Shown: piece after piece, positions 7,303-13,751 of the stretch
How positions within the stretch are numbered: the first letter of the stretch is position 1
Layout of the letters: each line of letters starts with the position of its first letter
Assembly (NCBI GenBank): GCA_019114925.1
Contig: DXEO01000121.1
Coordinates: 1 to 13,751, forward strand
Direction: 5' to 3'
Length of the DNA stretch: 13,751 nucleotides
Origin: Candidatus Corynebacterium faecipullorum
Lineage (GTDB): Bacteria > Actinomycetota > Actinomycetes > Mycobacteriales > Mycobacteriaceae
Notes under the pieces: generated by a model
What the model was told of the DNA's origin: nothing
Database searches by the model: none
The model's input: the letters and a program-made list of their open reading frames with translations, nothing else
Made by a program: the position numbers and the translations under genes

Positions 7303-7383
7303 GGAGGATAAATGGCAGGCACATTTGCGTTACTAGCCAGGTAACCTAGAAGGCGGTACAGAGGTTTGATTCCTCCTTTTATC
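7301..7383 (+). other. Structured leader between the DUF2786 and CYTH-CHAD genes (anti-Shine-Dalgarno pairing, cloverleaf-like fold)
   Basis: Two alternative foldings can be read. (a) AAGGAGGA at 7301-7308, an ideal ribosome site, is perfectly complementary to TCCTCCTT at 7371-7378. (b) A four-arm fold: GATAAA (7307-7312) with TTTATC (7378-7383); GCAG (7315-7318) with TTGC (7325-7328, one G-U pair); GTTAC (7329-7333) with GTAAC (7341-7345) around a seven-base loop TAGCCAG; and GAGG (7361-7364) with CCTC (7372-7375) around TTTGATT. Fold (b) has tRNA proportions but lacks U33, the GG of the D-loop, C56 and an encoded CCA, so it is not a normal tRNA gene. The two folds exclude each other because both use the CCTC segment. 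It may be a regulatory leader or a decayed tRNA; chance folding is not excluded. Confidence 0.35.
7312..7344 (+). CDS. Ten-codon leader ORF with ideal ribosome site
   Basis: ATG at 7312 is preceded at four to five bases by AAGGAGG, the best Shine-Dalgarno sequence in the window. The frame encodes MAGTFALLAR and stops with TAA at 7342-7344. The stop codon of the upstream DUF2786 gene (7300-7302) overlaps this ribosome site. No larger frame uses the site: the CYTH-CHAD start lies about 100 bases further on and has its own GAAGG. The ORF could be a leader peptide whose translation opens the pairing of AAGGAGGA with TCCTCCTT downstream, or a remnant of a lost gene. No run of a single amino acid suggests a specific sensed aminoacyl-tRNA. 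Confidence 0.35.
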   Translation: MAGTFALLAR

Positions 7384-7410
7384 AATTCGCTCCCCGACGA
7401 AGGTGTGTAC

Positions 7411-9138
7411 ATGTCCCCAAAGACGTTCCTTGAAATCGAAGCCAAGTTCGCCGTGGATGAAACCACCCCAATGCCGGATCTCACCCACCTCGATGAGGTT
7501 TCCCGTGTTGCAGAAACCCGCCACCACTCCTTGTCCGCGATTTACTACGACACCGAGGATCTCCGCCTTACCCACGCGAAGATCACGCTGCGACGTCGCA
7601 CCGGCGGAAATGATGATGGCTGGCACATCAAGATTCCCGGCGCGGAAGGTCGCACTGAGATCCGCGCGGAACTCGGTGAGCCCATCGACGGCAAATACGA
7701 GGTTCCGGACGAGTTGCTCCACCAGGTCCGATCGGTAGTGCGCAACCAGCCTCTTGAGCCGATCGCACAGGTGGATAACAACCGCATCGAGTTGCTCCTC
7801 GTTGACGCAGACGAGCAGCCAGTTGCTGAGTTCTGCGATGACCATGTCACCGCGTTCTCCTTCCTGCCGGGTGGTTCCCAGAGCACGTGGCGCGAGTGGG
7901 AAGTAGAGCTCGCCGGGGACCTGCCAGGAAGCAAAGCAGGCAGCAAACTGCTGCGGCACGCCACTTCCCTATTGATCGGTTCTGGAGCTCGGGTTTCCTC
8001 CTCGCCGTCCAAGCTGAAGTCTGCATTGGGAGACTCCATCAACAACGTCGAGCTGCCTCCGGCCCTCGCTGCGTCCACTGTGGAGCCGGGCTCCCCTGCG
8101 GCGGCAGTCGTGGAGGCGTTGAAGGCTAATCGGGACAAGCTCGTCGAGTTCGATCCGCGGGTTCGACGGGATGAGTGGGATTCGGTGCACCAAATGCGTG
8201 TGGCTACCCGTGAATTGCGCAGCCACTTGCAGACCTTCCACGGCATTGTGGTGGGCCCTGAGATCGAGCGCATTGAGTCAGATCTCAAGGAGCTTGCGGC
8301 CATGCTAGGCGTTGCTCGTGATGCCGAGGTTGTGGAAGAACGCTGGCAGAATCTTCTCGCTTCCGAGGACTCCGATGTTCTCGATGAAGCTACCCGCGAG
8401 CACCTTGCTCATGACATGGGCCGCGCCTACCGCCGCGCTCATCGCCGAGTCATCGCCGCGCTCGATTCGGACCAATACCTGGCTCTGCTCGATGCACTGG
8501 ACGCCTTCCTCTCCAACCCGCCGGTTGCTGGGGAGGACACCTCCGCTGACTCAGACAGCTTATCCGCAGATAGCGGACCGGTAGACGCTGAAAGCGCCGA
8601 GTCGGCATCCATTGATTCCGCTGAGGACCAAAAAGCAGCACAAGACTACGCGCCGAAGCACGCCAAGTCTGATAAGGAAGCCGAGCCCCACGATCTCGAC
8701 ACGGTCATGGCCCTGCACCTCAAGCAGGCTTATGACAAGCTGGTCAAGCGCCACAAGAAGGCCGTCTCCAACTGGGATAACACCGAGCTGACGCTGCATG
8801 AGCGTGAGGAGTACTTCCACGATATGCGCAAGGCAGCGAAGAAGCTGCGCTATGCCGCGGAAGCTGCTGGGTCCGCTACCACGCTGAAGACGAAGAACCT
8901 CTACAAGGCCTGCAAGCAGATGCAATCTGTCTTGGGAGACTTCCAGGATTCGGTAACCTCCCGCGATAAGCTGCTCGAGTTGGCTGAAAGCGCACGCCGT
9001 CGTGGTGAGGACACCTTCGGCTATGGCCTCCTCTACCAGCGTGAGCGCGTCATCGGATTGGAAGCACTCAACGCCTACTCGGATAGTTTCAAGGCCATTA
9101 AGTCTGCGTTCAAGCCGCTGCGCAAGAAACTCCGCTAG
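7411..9138 (+). CDS. CYTH-CHAD domain protein (probable inorganic (tri/poly)phosphate enzyme or binder)
   Basis: Of the 575 residues, 1-200 form a CYTH (triphosphate tunnel) domain: the ExExK signature is Glu8, Glu10 and Lys12 in FLEIEAKF. It is followed by YYDTEDLRL (45-53), LRRRTGG (60-66), WHIKIP (71-76) and the C-terminal metal-binding EWEVEL (162-167). Residues from about 220 to the end are a CHAD domain, with histidine/arginine helices VHQMRVATRELR (259-270) and FHDMRKAAKKLRYA (479-492). A proline-, serine- and acid-rich insertion at about 371-428 interrupts the CHAD helices. Known relatives hydrolyse inorganic triphosphate through CYTH, and CHAD domains bind polyphosphate; corynebacteria store polyphosphate. 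Start choice: ATG 7411 with GAAGG seven bases upstream, in front of SPKTFLEIEAKF; the longer frame from a TTG at 7366 would run through the leader structure. It ends at a strong terminator. Confidence 0.9.
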   Translation: MSPKTFLEIEAKFAVDETTPMPDLTHLDEVSRVAETRHHSLSAIYYDTEDLRLTHAKITLRRRTGGNDDGWHIKIPGAEGRTEIRAELGEPIDGKYEVPDELLHQVRSVVRNQPLEPIAQVDNNRIELLLVDADEQPVAEFCDDHVTAFSFLPGGSQSTWREWEVELAGDLPGSKAGSKLLRHATSLLIGSGARVSSSPSKLKSALGDSINNVELPPALAASTVEPGSPAAAVVEALKANRDKLVEFDPRVRRDEWDSVHQMRVATRELRSHLQTFHGIVVGPEIERIESDLKELAAMLGVARDAEVVEERWQNLLASEDSDVLDEATREHLAHDMGRAYRRAHRRVIAALDSDQYLALLDALDAFLSNPPVAGEDTSADSDSLSADSGPVDAESAESASIDSAEDQKAAQDYAPKHAKSDKEAEPHDLDTVMALHLKQAYDKLVKRHKKAVSNWDNTELTLHEREEYFHDMRKAAKKLRYAAEAAGSATTLKTKNLYKACKQMQSVLGDFQDSVTSRDKLLELAESARRRGEDTFGYGLLYQRERVIGLEALNAYSDSFKAIKSAFKPLRKKLR

Positions 9139-9188
9139 CCGGCTGGCTTTCCTCCGCTAGTCTTCCTCTGCTGCGAGGCAAAGATTAG

Positions 9189-9234
9189 AAGCGGCCCACA
9201 CCTTCACTCCCGTGCGGTGGTGTGGGCCGCTTTT
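9189..9234 (+). terminator. Rho-independent terminator after the CYTH-CHAD gene
   Basis: AAGCGGCCCACACC (9189-9202) is the perfect complement of GGTGTGGGCCGCTT (9219-9232), a 14-bp GC-rich stem with a 16-base loop, followed by a short T-run. It lies 50 bases after the CYTH-CHAD stop. The convergent small gene at 9297-9485 also ends towards it, so it may block read-through both ways, though the T-run favours the plus strand. Confidence 0.9.
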
Positions 9235-9296
9235 GTTGAGCGGACTTCTTAAGTGCGTTTCTTAATCAGCCGTGTGGTTCTCGGCGGTGTGGCGTT

Positions 9297-9485
9297 TTAG
9301 TAATCGTCCTCGACGGCATCCTCAGCATCAGCCGCAGCGGTGCGTGCTTGCGCGATTTCGATGGCGCGCTCAGCCTCCTCGCGGGAATCATAAGGTCCCA
9401 TGCGGTTCTCCCAACCGGACACCTTGCCCTGGGATACCTCACCGGTGGACGGGTCATAGAACCACTTGTTATCGGCCTCAGCCAT
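9297..9485 (-). CDS. Small SPOR-like domain protein, 62 aa
   Basis: The product begins MAEADNKWFYDPSTGEV, continues with GWENRMGPYDSREEAERAIE (residues about 24-43) and ends in an acidic tail (AEDAVEDDY). The WFYDPSTGEVSQG segment plus the GPYDSREEAERAI helix is the compact strand-helix pattern of the small actinobacterial proteins annotated as SPOR-domain proteins. There is no signal peptide or membrane helix, so a cytoplasmic location is likely; its role is unknown and a peptidoglycan function should not be assumed. Start choice: ATG at 9483-9485 has GGAG about eight bases upstream. Another in-frame ATG four codons earlier has only GAGAG almost touching it. It is convergent with the CYTH-CHAD gene and divergent from the galK-like gene. 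Confidence 0.75.
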   Translation of the reverse strand: MAEADNKWFYDPSTGEVSQGKVSGWENRMGPYDSREEAERAIEIAQARTAAADAEDAVEDDY

Positions 9486-9556
9486 AATTTTCTCCATTCT
9501 CTCAAGCTCTCACTCAGTGCATCCCACACTACAGACCGCCCGTAGACCAAGCCCGT

Positions 9557-9562
9557 TAGAAT
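9557..9562 (+). promoter_or_regulatory. Candidate -10 box for the galK-like gene
   Basis: TAGAAT at 9557-9562 fits the actinobacterial TAnnnT -10 pattern. No good -35 hexamer is seen about 17 bases upstream, as is common in corynebacteria. The predicted start would leave a leader of about 65 bases, in which CCTGC (9579-9583) can pair with GCAGG (9597-9601) before the ribosome site AAAGGAGA. Confidence 0.35.
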
Positions 9563-9632
9563 AGATAGGTCACTTAGTCCTGCTGCTACTTCTTTGGCAG
9601 GATATCGCCACCAGCAAAGGAGAACCTTCCCG

Positions 9633-10904
9633 ATGCCCCTGTGGACTGTCCCTTCGACCTCGGCCGTCGACCGCGCTCGCGCCGCACACCGCGAGAACGT
9701 GGGCGCTGAATCAGCACATGTCGCCAGCGCCCCCGCCACTTGGGCACTCATCGGCGAGCACATCGACCACTACGGCGGCATCGCCATCATGGGGCTTGCC
9801 AATATCCGCGCGGCAGCAGCTGTCAGCCCCCGCAGCGACGGACTCGTCAAGGTTCACCTCGAGCACACCAACGGCGAGACCGTTGAAGACGAGATCTCCC
9901 TCGAACAGGTTTCTGCCCTCGCCGCACAACAGCAGCCCAGCGTGGATTCTGAAGGCCAGCCCATCGAGCCCCCTGCACCCGAAGGCGCAATCGCCGCGCG
10001 CCTCGGCGGCATCATCTACACCATGATCAACCGCCAACTCCTTACCCGCGAAACAGCTGGTGCCGATATCACCGTGGTCAACGACATCCCCGACTCAACT
10101 GGACTCGGCGCTGCCGCAGCCATCGACATCGCCACCGCTTTGGCGTTGCTCGGCACCGCGGATGATCTGCATGACGCCCCGCTGCGCGCCCGTATCGCAG
10201 AGGTCTGTTCCCAAGCCGTGCGCACCTTCGCACGGTTCCCCGCGCTGCGCGCTCGCCACTCCGCTGCCCTGCGCGGCGCAGGTGAGTCCATCACCATCAT
10301 CGACTACGCCGACGGCTCCGTGACCCAAGCGCCCCACATGATCAACAAGGACATTGCAGCTTTCGCCTTGGCCGTGCCAGGGGACGCGGATTCCGCTGAG
10401 GCCGTGACAGAGATTCGCGCCCGCGAGCGATTCATCGACGCCGCCTGCCGCGCCTTCGGCACGCCGTCGCTGCGCTTGTTGCCGGATGCGCCCCAGCGCG
10501 TCCTTGAGTGGCTGGCCGCGGTCCACAAGGTGCACGGCACCGAGAACCAGCCGACCATCGCCCAAGCCACGGCATGGCTGACCTTCTACTCGGAGGAAAC
10601 TGAGCGCGCCGAAGGCATTGCTCGTGCTTTGCGCTCCCGCCGCGGCACCGAGCTTTTCCCGCTGCTTACGCAGTCGCAGTCTGCCCTGGCCACCGTCTAT
10701 GGTTTCAACTCTGCGGAGAAGCTCGCGCAGCTGGCCACCGCCCGCGGTGCCGTCGCCTCACGTTCTGCCCACGCCGGCACATCCTCCGCGGTCATCGCCT
10801 ACGTGCCGAGCGCTAAGGCCACCAACTTCGCGGCCGACTTAGCCGAGGACGGCCTGCTGGTCATCCCGCTTTCTGCCGGAAGCCCTGCCATCACCGAGGA
10901 CTAA
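9633..10904 (+). CDS. Galactokinase-like GHMP family protein with degenerate active-site motifs
   Basis: The 423 residues have galactokinase length and order. The first signature, ATWALIGEHIDHYGG (35-49), keeps the IGEHxDxxxG core but lacks the Arg-Val-Asn of the usual GRVNLIGEH. The phosphate-binding motif reads DSTGLGAAAAIDIA (154-167) where active enzymes have GxGLSSSAA, so the serines are replaced by alanines. The usual GIMDQ with the catalytic aspartate is not seen; the equivalent region reads ALRARHSAALRGAG (204-217). The third motif reads AHAGTSSAVIAYV (379-391) instead of TGAGFGGC. GHMP kinases phosphorylate small molecules such as galactose, but this one is probably inactive on galactose or has another substrate. 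No galT or galE is in the window. Start ATG 9633 with AAAGGAGA about 11 bases upstream; an upstream GTG/TTG extension from 9594 lacks a site. Its stop overlaps the convergent RNB gene. Confidence 0.75.
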   Translation: MPLWTVPSTSAVDRARAAHRENVGAESAHVASAPATWALIGEHIDHYGGIAIMGLANIRAAAAVSPRSDGLVKVHLEHTNGETVEDEISLEQVSALAAQQQPSVDSEGQPIEPPAPEGAIAARLGGIIYTMINRQLLTRETAGADITVVNDIPDSTGLGAAAAIDIATALALLGTADDLHDAPLRARIAEVCSQAVRTFARFPALRARHSAALRGAGESITIIDYADGSVTQAPHMINKDIAAFALAVPGDADSAEAVTEIRARERFIDAACRAFGTPSLRLLPDAPQRVLEWLAAVHKVHGTENQPTIAQATAWLTFYSEETERAEGIARALRSRRGTELFPLLTQSQSALATVYGFNSAEKLAQLATARGAVASRSAHAGTSSAVIAYVPSAKATNFAADLAEDGLLVIPLSAGSPAITED

Positions 10905-12304
10905 TCAGCCGGCCACGCAAAGAGCACATCGCGCTCCGCAACGTCGGCCTTCACCAAGGACACCATCGTTTCCTTGCCGGTCTCTGGGTGGCCTACGGCC
11001 TGCCCAATCACCGGTGGGTCCAGCACGAAGAGCCGTGCTTTCTCGCGCTTGATCCCACCATCAACCACGACGGCTTCGAAGTTGGTGCCAACCCACGGCG
11101 CCAAGACCGTCGCCTCCGTGAGGTTCAAGCACGCCTTATCCACCTGGGAGGCCAACTGCGATGTCGAGCGCATCCTGGACATGACATCCCCGGCGCGCTC
11201 GCGCACCCACTGCGGTACCTCATAGCCACCGCTCAGCGCCAAGCACACCTCCGTGGCGAAGCGGTCGACAAGCCTCCGCAGCGGGGCGGTCACGTGGGCA
11301 TAGTAGCCGCCGATTCCCGCATGCACGTCCGCCTGGCCATCCTCCAGCCACACGTAGTCCGCGCCGCGCAAAAGCCGCTGGGCCTCACGCATCACCGCCA
11401 TGCCGCGCGGTGAATCCGCATCCACGGAATGCAGGAATTCAGAAATACTGCGCTCCCCCAGATCGAAGCCTAGGGCCTCCGCTTCCGAGCGAAAAGTTGC
11501 CTCGGCCTCCGGGGTGGCCGCAGAGAGAGTGCGCAGGAAACCAACTCCGTGCTCTTCCATCAACCGCCCCGCACACATTCCGGTGAGCAAGGAAATCTCC
11601 GAGTTATAGTCCATCACCTCATGGCGCGGCTCCATCACCAGCTCGTAGTGCCCCTTTTGCCCATCGCTGCTTTCTGATACGCGCTGCGAAGGAAGGCGCA
11701 GGTTGATTGCCTCGCGGCGCAGCGAGGAGGCCTGGCGTAGCTTTCCTACCTCCGGCAGCAAGGCGATGGAGGAATGCAGCGCTACATTCTCCAAGTCCTC
11801 ATGGGCCTGGTCATAGTCCAGCCGCGCGCGGCTGCGCACGAGTGCGCGCTCCACCGAAAAGTCCTCCACCTCACCCGAAGTGTCGAGGTCGAAGGTCCAG
11901 AGGACGGCGGGCCGGTCGACGTCGGCAAGCAGCGAAGCCCTGTCCTCAGACAGCTCCGCCGGGTGCAGCCGCGCCGGCTCATCCGGCAGGTAGATGGTCT
12001 GGCCGCGCTTGAGGGATTCCTGCTCCAGCGCGGAGCCCGGTTCGATGAACGCAGCGACATCGGCGATGGCATAAAGCACGCGGTAGCCACCCTCGCGTGC
12101 TTCGATGAAGATGGCCTGGTCCAGGTCCTTGGAGCCGGCCGGGTCAATGGTCACCAGCGGGATCTCCCGGGCGTCGCGGCGCTGCTCGGCATAGCGGTCC
12201 TGCGCGGACGCGGCCTGTGCGGTGACTTCCTCCGGAAAGTCGGTCGGAACGGAAAACTCCTCAGCGATGGGCCGAAAGTCCAAGGGCGCGGCATACAGTT
12301 TCAT
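10901..12304 (-). CDS. RNB-domain ribonuclease (RNase II/R family, short form)
   Basis: The 467 residues are essentially one RNB catalytic domain, without the N-terminal cold-shock and C-terminal S1 domains of E. coli RNase II/R. The metal-binding signature is VTIDPAGSKDLDQAIF (51-66), with Asp54, Asp60 and Asp62; the fourth position, Asp in RNase II, is Gln63. Other family segments are YAIADVAAFIEPGS (78-91), YLPDEPARLHP (105-115) and YYAHVTAPLRRLVDRF (334-349), the HxTSPIRRYxD motif. By family it degrades RNA 3' to 5', releasing nucleoside monophosphates, in the cytoplasm. Start choice: ATG at 12302-12304 opening KLYAAPLDF; the longer open frame to 12400 is only rnpB sequence. Its ribosome site is poor (GGGGCGGC close to the ATG). 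It starts 33 bases after rnpB on the same strand, and its TAG stop overlaps the TAA stop of the galK-like gene. Confidence 0.88.
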   Translation of the reverse strand: MKLYAAPLDFRPIAEEFSVPTDFPEEVTAQAASAQDRYAEQRRDAREIPLVTIDPAGSKDLDQAIFIEAREGGYRVLYAIADVAAFIEPGSALEQESLKRGQTIYLPDEPARLHPAELSEDRASLLADVDRPAVLWTFDLDTSGEVEDFSVERALVRSRARLDYDQAHEDLENVALHSSIALLPEVGKLRQASSLRREAINLRLPSQRVSESSDGQKGHYELVMEPRHEVMDYNSEISLLTGMCAGRLMEEHGVGFLRTLSAATPEAEATFRSEAEALGFDLGERSISEFLHSVDADSPRGMAVMREAQRLLRGADYVWLEDGQADVHAGIGGYYAHVTAPLRRLVDRFATEVCLALSGGYEVPQWVRERAGDVMSRMRSTSQLASQVDKACLNLTEATVLAPWVGTNFEAVVVDGGIKREKARLFVLDPPVIGQAVGHPETGKETMVSLVKADVAERDVLFAWPAD

Positions 12305-12320
12305 GCCGCCCCATTGTTCC

Positions 12321-12331
12321 AAAAAATAAAA
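12321..12331 (-). terminator. U-rich tract at the 3' side of rnpB
   Basis: On the minus strand TTTTATTTTTT follows the last paired bases of rnpB by about seven bases. Together with the preceding GC-rich P1 strand it could end rnpB transcription, but no strong local hairpin stands directly before it, because P1 pairs with the distant 5' end. Read-through into the RNB gene is therefore possible. Confidence 0.35.
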
Positions 12332-12336
12332 GTGTA
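12331..12336 (-). promoter_or_regulatory. Candidate -10 box for the RNB ribonuclease gene
   Basis: TACACT on the minus strand fits TAnnnT and directly follows the 3' P1 strand of rnpB. Transcription starting about seven bases on would leave a leader of some 20 bases before the ATG at 12304. No strong -35 box is seen; the relevant position falls within the conserved 3' end of rnpB. Confidence 0.3.
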
Positions 12337-12337
12337 G

Positions 12338-12783
<446 letters not shown>

Positions 12784-12787
12784 TATT

Positions 12788-12793
12788 AGTTTA
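12788..12793 (-). promoter_or_regulatory. Candidate -10 box of rnpB overlapping the upstream stop codon
   Basis: TAAACT (12793-12788, minus strand) fits TAnnnT and its first three bases are the TAA stop of the RNase HI-phosphatase gene. Four to six bases later comes the GGC that opens P1, so transcription from this box would begin at the mature 5' end. The -35 region, TGGGGC at 17 bases, is poor. Confidence 0.55.
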
Positions 12794-13751
12794 TCGCAGC
12801 GCGCCCAGATGCCCCACATCGTTGAAACGGTGCAGGGTGCTGCCGCCGTCGAAGAATTCGACCTCACTTAAAGAAGCCAGCTCTAGGAAGAGGTGGTTCG
12901 GGGTCTGCGGTCCGGAATCGAGCGCCTGGCGCACGAAGGACTTGATGGGGTTAACGTGGGAGACCACGAGAACGGTCTGCCCCGCGTAGCGCTGCTGCAG
13001 CTCGCGGCGCGCAGCACTGACGCGGCGATGCACGGCGCGCAGGGACTCGCCACCTGGGCAGGCCACGGATGTATCCTTCAGCCAGCGCGCGTGGAGCTCG
13101 GGGTCGGCGGCGTCGGCTTCAGCAAAGGTCTTGCCTTCCCATCGCCCAAAGTCCACCTCAATGAGGTCCTCGACGGTCTCCACACGCAGCTCCCGGCCCT
13201 TAACCACGGCCGCGGCTGTTTGCTGGCAGCGGCGCAGTGGCGAGCACACCACGGCATCGATGTGGGTATCCACCAGGGCTTGGGCGGCGGCGAGCGCTTG
13301 CTTCTTGCCCAGGTCGGTGAGCTCGGGGTTTGCGCGCCCGGAGTATTGCTTGGCGGCAGACATCGCCGTCTGCCCGTGGCGCAGCAGGATGAAGCGGGTG
13401 GCTGGGCCACACTCGGAGCGCCAATCGGCCGCGGTTGAGGACGCCGTGCTTGGCGACGTCTCCCCTGCCTCCCCACTGCCCGCCGCATCGTCCGCAGCGT
13501 CGACAGCAGGTCCGGTTTCAGCGGCGTCGCCGGCCCCCATATCGAGGATGCCCACGGGCTCGCCCTTCGCGGCGGCATCCATGGCGACGTTAGAGAGCTC
13601 ATCGGCTACCGAGTTCTTGGCGCGCGGTACCCACTCGAGGCTGAAGCGCGGAATCTGGTTGAGCAGGCGGCGTGCCTCGATGGCGAGCTTTTGCATGTCC
13701 GGGTGCTTAATCTTCCAGCGCCCGTTCATTTGCTCCACCACGAGCTTGGAG
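12791..13751 (-). CDS. RNase HI - phosphoglycerate mutase-like phosphatase fusion (5' end outside window)
   Basis: The frame is open from the right edge to TAA at 12791-12793 and gives 319 residues. The first 60 are the end of an RNase HI domain, with SKLVVEQMNGRWKIKHPDM and then EWVPRAKNSVADELSN, whose Asp is the last catalytic residue. A glycine-, alanine- and acid-rich linker of about 50 residues follows. The rest is a histidine phosphatase domain: FILLRHGQT with the phospho-accepting His at about 125, a CSPLRRCQQTA segment, the IEVDFGRWEG acidic loop, CPGGESL, and VSHVNPIKSF with the second catalytic His at about 265. Relatives such as M. tuberculosis Rv2228c combine RNase H activity on RNA-DNA hybrids with a CobC-like (alpha-ribazole phosphate) phosphatase activity. 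The GTG at 13741 is internal. rnpB follows on the same strand. Confidence 0.92.
   Translation of the reverse strand, partial: SKLVVEQMNGRWKIKHPDMQKLAIEARRLLNQIPRFSLEWVPRAKNSVADELSNVAMDAAAKGEPVGILDMGAGDAAETGPAVDAADDAAGSGEAGETSPSTASSTAADWRSECGPATRFILLRHGQTAMSAAKQYSGRANPELTDLGKKQALAAAQALVDTHIDAVVCSPLRRCQQTAAAVVKGRELRVETVEDLIEVDFGRWEGKTFAEADAADPELHARWLKDTSVACPGGESLRAVHRRVSAARRELQQRYAGQTVLVVSHVNPIKSFVRQALDSGPQTPNHLFLELASLSEVEFFDGGSTLHRFNDVGHLGALR

Noticed and set aside
7301..7378. tRNA with AAGGAGG/CCTCCTT as acceptor stem
   Set aside because: With that acceptor no T-arm can form in the 17 bases before the 3' strand, so this pairing is not tRNA; it is reported as ribosome-site sequestration instead.
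7366..7410. TTG start extending the CYTH-CHAD protein by 15 residues
   Set aside because: It would begin within the leader hairpin with no ribosome site, while the ATG at 7411 has GAAGG at good spacing and begins just before the ExExK motif.
7545..8303. 252-residue minus-strand open frame opposite the CYTH-CHAD gene
   Set aside because: Serine/arginine-rich shadow of a clearly recognised coding frame; no domain and no ribosome site.
13078..13602. 174-residue open frame overlapping the RNase HI-phosphatase gene
   Set aside because: Proline/arginine-rich out-of-frame shadow on the same strand; the phosphatase motifs are in the other frame.

Overview
This window looks like core chromosome of a Corynebacterium or close relative. 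The reasons are a fairly high-GC actinobacterial coding style, a type I glutamine synthetase (glnA2) in tandem with glnE, an RNase HI/phosphatase fusion of the Rv2228c kind, a CYTH-CHAD protein, and a canonical bacterial type A RNase P RNA. I see no insertion sequence, integrase, CRISPR array, rRNA or canonical tRNA. Genus-level assignment is inference from gene content and order.

Layout. Positions 2-373 (+) are the 3' end of an MFS-type transporter cut by the window edge. Positions 386-1468 (-) hold three small genes of unknown function: a 50-residue membrane peptide candidate, a 145-residue membrane-anchored protein and a 105-residue acidic protein. The last has a near-perfect palindrome in front of it. 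Positions 1622-6026 (-) are the glnA2-glnE nitrogen operon. An approximately 200-base divergent promoter region carrying an inverted repeat separates it from a DUF2786 protein gene (6226-7302, +). Next comes a 108-base leader with an ideal Shine-Dalgarno sequence, a ten-codon ORF and competing foldings, and then a 575-residue CYTH-CHAD protein (7411-9138, +) that ends at a strong hairpin terminator.

Positions 9297-9485 (-) encode a small SPOR-like protein. Positions 9633-10904 (+) encode a galactokinase-like GHMP protein whose catalytic motifs are eroded; its stop codon overlaps the stop codon of a convergent RNB-family ribonuclease gene (10901-12304, -). Upstream of that on the same strand lie rnpB (about 12338-12783) and an RNase HI-phosphatase fusion gene that runs off the right edge (12791-13751). 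Three RNA-degrading or RNA-processing functions therefore stand in a row, with promoter elements packed into gene ends.

Functional reading. GlnA2 makes glutamine from glutamate and ammonia. GlnE adenylylates and deadenylylates a glutamine synthetase, but GlnA2 has a histidine where the modified tyrosine would be, so the GlnE target is probably a GlnA encoded elsewhere. The CYTH-CHAD protein points to (poly)phosphate metabolism. Most of the window is housekeeping. The least explained parts are the leader before the CYTH-CHAD gene, the degenerate GalK, the DUF2786 protein and the small genes downstream of glnE.
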